Shown piece by piece: positions 6,841 through 8,268 of a stretch of 8,268 bases of DNA. Both the position numbers and the translations under genes were made by a program. Under the pieces are notes generated by a model that saw nothing but the letters and a program-made list of their open reading frames with translations, did not search any database and had not been told where the DNA came from. Source of the stretch: Candidatus Sodaliphilus limicaballi (GTDB taxonomy: Bacteria; Bacteroidota; Bacteroidia; Bacteroidales; Muribaculaceae); NCBI GenBank assembly GCA_018065815.1, contig JAGHSP010000328.1, forward strand, positions 1 to 8,268, given 5' to 3'. The number at the start of each line of letters is the position of its first letter. Position 1 is the stretch's first letter.

Positions 6841-7707
6841 TTAATTCACTGCGGCCTTCACTTCCTCCACAGTAACATTTTTAGTAACAATCTGTCTATC
6901 CTTGTTCAAGATGAAACAACCGGGAATAGCACGAACATCCACGAGATCCATAACCTGGTCGCAACTGCCGTTGATCCAAGTCTCTGGCTGACTTTCAAGC
7001 CAGCCAGCAGCAGGCTTACCCACATATATCTGGATAACCTTCAACCCGCCTTGCTCGATCAATCGGTTTACTCCCACGTCGGTGCTTAAACGTGTGCGGT
7101 CGATAATGCTTCCCGCACCTTCATCAGTGAAAAACAACAGGAAACTTTCAGCCTCGATGTCATTTATCTTAATCTTGCCCGACGAGGTTTGAATATCTAA
7201 CGAAGGAATTTCATGTCCTTCGAGATTCTTATTTATCACCTCAACCTGATGCTTATAGTAGTTTCTATCGGTAGCTTTCAAGTGCGACGACTCGGCCATC
7301 GCTTTTGCTACCTCAACATACAACTCGTCGCTCCAAAATTCAGCATTAGGGCCATACAAAGCAGCCTCGGCAGCCGCACCCACCTTTAAGAGGTTAGCGG
7401 AATTAGCACGGGCCTTATATACAAAATTTCGCACCGACGACAACACGATGTTGCGATGGGCAAACTTGAAGAAATTCACATAGTCGCGAAAAGTTTTCTC
7501 AAACATAGCATCATCCTTTATGGGATGCGCAATGTCAAATTCATTCCAGAAATTCACAACAATATGATTACACCTACTCTCAAGTGTAGAGCAAGTGTCA
7601 GGAGCAACAGGGTATTTGAACATAGTTTCCTCCACACCCTGAGCATAACAATTCAGTACAAACGCCGACAATGCTACAGCACTGAATATAGACAGTAAAC
7701 GCTTCAT
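6841..7707 (-). CDS. Secreted DUF5106-like protein with cysteine-less thioredoxin fold
   Basis: The preferred start at 7707 gives 288 residues beginning MKRLLSIFSAVALSAFVLNCYAQG, a signal peptide with a probable cut after CYA. FVLNC is a poor lipobox because Asn is at -1, so a lipoprotein is less likely. An in-frame ATG 9 bp upstream (7716) is the alternative, and the following residue numbers count from it. The N-terminal half, with RCNHIVVNFWNEFDI (48-62), a helical region and LYGPNAEFWSDELYVEVAKAM (120-140), resembles the DUF5106 domain found before thioredoxin-like domains in Bacteroidota. The C-terminal half (about 166-291) has the thioredoxin-like layout: a strand LLFFTDEG (193-200), GWLESQPETWINGS (238-251) and the cis-proline loop AIPGCFILNKDRQIV (263-277). 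The CxxC site is absent, with DEGAGS in its place, so it cannot be a normal disulfide oxidoreductase. It is the first gene of the doxX-mnmA group. Confidence 0.8.
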   Translation of the reverse strand: MKRLLSIFSAVALSAFVLNCYAQGVEETMFKYPVAPDTCSTLESRCNHIVVNFWNEFDIAHPIKDDAMFEKTFRDYVNFFKFAHRNIVLSSVRNFVYKARANSANLLKVGAAAEAALYGPNAEFWSDELYVEVAKAMAESSHLKATDRNYYKHQVEVINKNLEGHEIPSLDIQTSSGKIKINDIEAESFLLFFTDEGAGSIIDRTRLSTDVGVNRLIEQGGLKVIQIYVGKPAAGWLESQPETWINGSCDQVMDLVDVRAIPGCFILNKDRQIVTKNVTVEEVKAAVN

Positions 7708-7745
7708 AATATACATTAATAATACAATCTATGCAATTTAAACTA

Positions 7746-7777
7746 CTAAATTACACCAAAACCACGACCCATACAAA
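7746..7777 (-). promoter_or_regulatory. Promoter for the DUF5106-doxX-mnmA-BFN operon
   Basis: On the minus strand there is a TTTG box (7777-7774), a 20-bp spacer, then TAATTTAG (7753-7746). The Bacteroidota consensus is TTTG at -33 and TAnnTTTG at -7 with a spacer of about 20, so only one base of the -7 box differs. The predicted start near 7739 leaves a leader of about 30 nt before the first gene, with no Shine-Dalgarno sequence. Confidence 0.55.
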
Positions 7778-7784
7778 TTAACAC

Positions 7785-7824
7785 AAAAAAAACTGAAAAC
7801 ATTCAACATTTTTTCACGTTTTCA
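7785..7824 (-). terminator. Weak terminator-like hairpin upstream of the operon promoter
   Basis: Read on the minus strand, TGAAAAC (7824-7818) pairs with GTTTTCA (7800-7794) across a 17-nt loop, followed after one base by a run of eight T (7792-7785). The order stem then T-run is that of an intrinsic terminator, but the stem is only 7 bp with two G:C pairs and the loop is long. It would block transcripts coming leftward out of the inverted-repeat element before the operon promoter. Confidence 0.3.
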
Positions 7825-7835
7825 ACCCAATCAGT

Positions 7836-7855
7836 GTGACTATTCAGCAATAGAA
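7836..7855 (+). repeat. Left terminal inverted repeat of the 342-bp element
   Basis: GTGACTATTCAGCAATAGAA is the inverted partner of 8158-8177. The mismatches are at positions 3 (G against A) and 16 (A against G). Confidence 0.65.
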
Positions 7856-7877
7856 TTTTGCAGAGCCCCCGCCCAGA

Positions 7878-7913
7878 CCTTATGAAAATCTTTCTCTCGC
7901 ACAAAGCATAAGG
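7878..7913. other. Hairpin 1 inside the element
   Basis: CCTTATG (7878-7884) pairs with CATAAGG (7907-7913). The stem continues after a 5-nt one-sided bulge with CTTT (7890-7893) against AAAG (7903-7906), closing a 9-nt loop. No T-run follows on either strand, so it does not look like a terminator. Confidence 0.45.
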
Positions 7914-7954
7914 CGCAAGCGAAGGCAGGGCAGGGTAAACGCGATACACTATAC

Positions 7955-8007
7955 TGCGGTTGAAGACCTCAACCTTGCACGTTTCGAGGTAGCGGTCTTC
8001 AACAGCA
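7955..8007. other. Hairpin 2 inside the element, 13-bp stem with one mismatch
   Basis: GTTGAAGACC (7959-7968) is perfectly complementary to GGTCTTCAAC (7994-8003). Beyond one G/A mismatch, TGC (7955-7957) pairs with GCA (8005-8007). The 25-nt loop can add a short inner TC/GA pairing, and an alternative fold exists because GGTTGA (7958-7963 region) also pairs with TCAACC just downstream. This is the strongest secondary structure in the window. Confidence 0.6.
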
Positions 8008-8074
8008 ATTTTGTTACACTTCACGCCCCCACCGGCAGCCCGCAGGTCTGCGACCAGCGGTTAACCAAAGTTAC

Positions 8075-8089
8075 GACCTCCCTGAGGTC
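8075..8089. other. Hairpin 3 inside the element, 6-bp stem and 3-nt loop
   Basis: GACCTC (8075-8080) and GAGGTC (8084-8089) pair perfectly around CCT. The sequence after it on the plus strand is TAAATAAT, too mixed for a clear terminator U-tract. It shares the GACCTC/GAGGT words seen in hairpin 2. Confidence 0.5.
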
Positions 8090-8157
8090 TAAATAATCCA
8101 CAAAATATACATTTTCAATGAAAAAATCAGTGAGTTCAGTGTGCTCTGCGCGGGGAG

Positions 8158-8177
8158 TTCCATTGCTGAATAGTTAC
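8158..8177 (-). repeat. Right terminal inverted repeat of the 342-bp element
   Basis: On the minus strand this reads GTAACTATTCAGCAATGGAA and matches the left end in 18 of 20 positions. It is preceded on the inside by GCTCTGC (8143-8149), the inverted copy of the left subterminal GCAGAGC. Confidence 0.65.
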
Positions 8178-8228
8178 GTCCTTCTATGTCTATGTGGGAG
8201 AATTGGGGAAGTGGAGAAGTCGGGGGTA

Positions 8229-8253
8229 CTTCGTCTTTTGCGAAATAACGAAG
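8229..8253 (+). other. Edge hairpin, possibly terminator-like
   Basis: CTTCGT (8229-8234) pairs with ACGAAG (8248-8253) over a 13-nt loop, followed by a loose T-rich tail (TTCATTTTATT) up to the window edge. From 8178 to the edge no gene or other structure is seen. The neighbouring gene lies off-window, so its function cannot be judged. Confidence 0.25.
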
Positions 8254-8268
8254 CTGGTTCATTTTATT

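Larger units (their letters stand above)
7836..8177. mobile_element. 342-bp inverted-repeat element with hairpin-rich interior (MITE-like)
   Basis: The left end GTGACTATTCAGCAATAGAA (7836-7855) and the right end, read on the opposite strand as GTAACTATTCAGCAATGGAA (8177-8158), match in 18 of 20 positions. Just inside, both arms repeat GCAGAGC in inverted orientation (7860-7866 and 8143-8149), 4 and 8 nt from the ends. The interior has no credible gene but contains hairpins at 7878-7913, 7955-8007 and 8075-8089. Small size, matching ends and lack of coding fit a non-autonomous miniature inverted-repeat element. Ends that begin GTAA recall the IS66 family, but the match is short. No target duplication is seen: the 8-bp flanks are CAATCAGT and GTCCTTCT. 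It could instead be an unusual structured intergenic repeat. Confidence 0.5.

Noticed and set aside
7803..8024. A 73-codon minus-strand open frame across the left half of the inverted-repeat element
   Set aside because: It runs through hairpins 1 and 2 and the left terminal repeat, has no recognisable domain or ribosome site, and its composition follows the repeat structure. Treated as chance coding inside the element.
7819..8132. Direct repeat TTTTCAA...AATCAGTG at 7819-7836 and 8112-8132, which might be a target duplication
   Set aside because: The copies differ in the middle and by a 3-nt length change, and the second lies inside the right terminal repeat rather than flanking it, so it is not at the expected place for a duplication.
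7717..8268. tRNA gene or CRISPR array in the non-coding right end
   Set aside because: No cloverleaf with a T-loop consensus and no regularly spaced direct repeats were found.

Overview
The window looks like chromosomal DNA from a member of the Bacteroidales. The genes are Bacteroidota-like: KdsA with the AGPC metal-site cysteine, a NupG-type nucleoside symporter, a bifunctional nuclease fused to a UVR motif, and a DUF5106-like thioredoxin-fold protein. Leader regions are AT-rich with little or no Shine-Dalgarno sequence, and two promoter-like sites match the Bacteroidota sigma-ABfr pattern (TTTG / TAnnTTTG). Genus cannot be fixed from sequence alone; base composition and protein style would suit Muribaculaceae or Prevotellaceae.

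All eight protein genes lie on the minus strand, so the natural reading order is from high to low coordinates. The right end (7717-8268) is non-coding. It holds a candidate edge hairpin (8229-8253), a 342-bp element bounded by 20-nt inverted repeats and packed with hairpins (7836-8177), a weak terminator-like hairpin (7785-7824) and a promoter (7746-7777). That promoter faces the first gene group: a secreted DUF5106/thioredoxin-fold protein without catalytic cysteines, a DoxX-family membrane protein, the tRNA 2-thiouridylase MnmA, and a bifunctional nuclease (BFN-UVR). Gaps between the last three are 6 bp, so they are probably one operon.

A second promoter (-7 element at 4629-4636) starts the next group: a NupG-family nucleoside:H+ symporter, RsmE (16S rRNA m3U1498 methyltransferase), KdsA (KDO-8-phosphate synthase for lipopolysaccharide), and then, after a 71-bp gap, a large secreted TPR-repeat protein that runs off the left edge. 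rsmE and kdsA overlap by 4 bp (ATGA), which suggests translational coupling.

Most genes are ordinary housekeeping functions. The best candidate for something undescribed is the structured inverted-repeat element at the right end, which looks like a small non-autonomous mobile element or a family of folded intergenic repeats. A secondary point is the grouping of a redox-dead thioredoxin-fold protein, DoxX and a tRNA-thiolation enzyme. No complete novel defence or biosynthetic system is visible.
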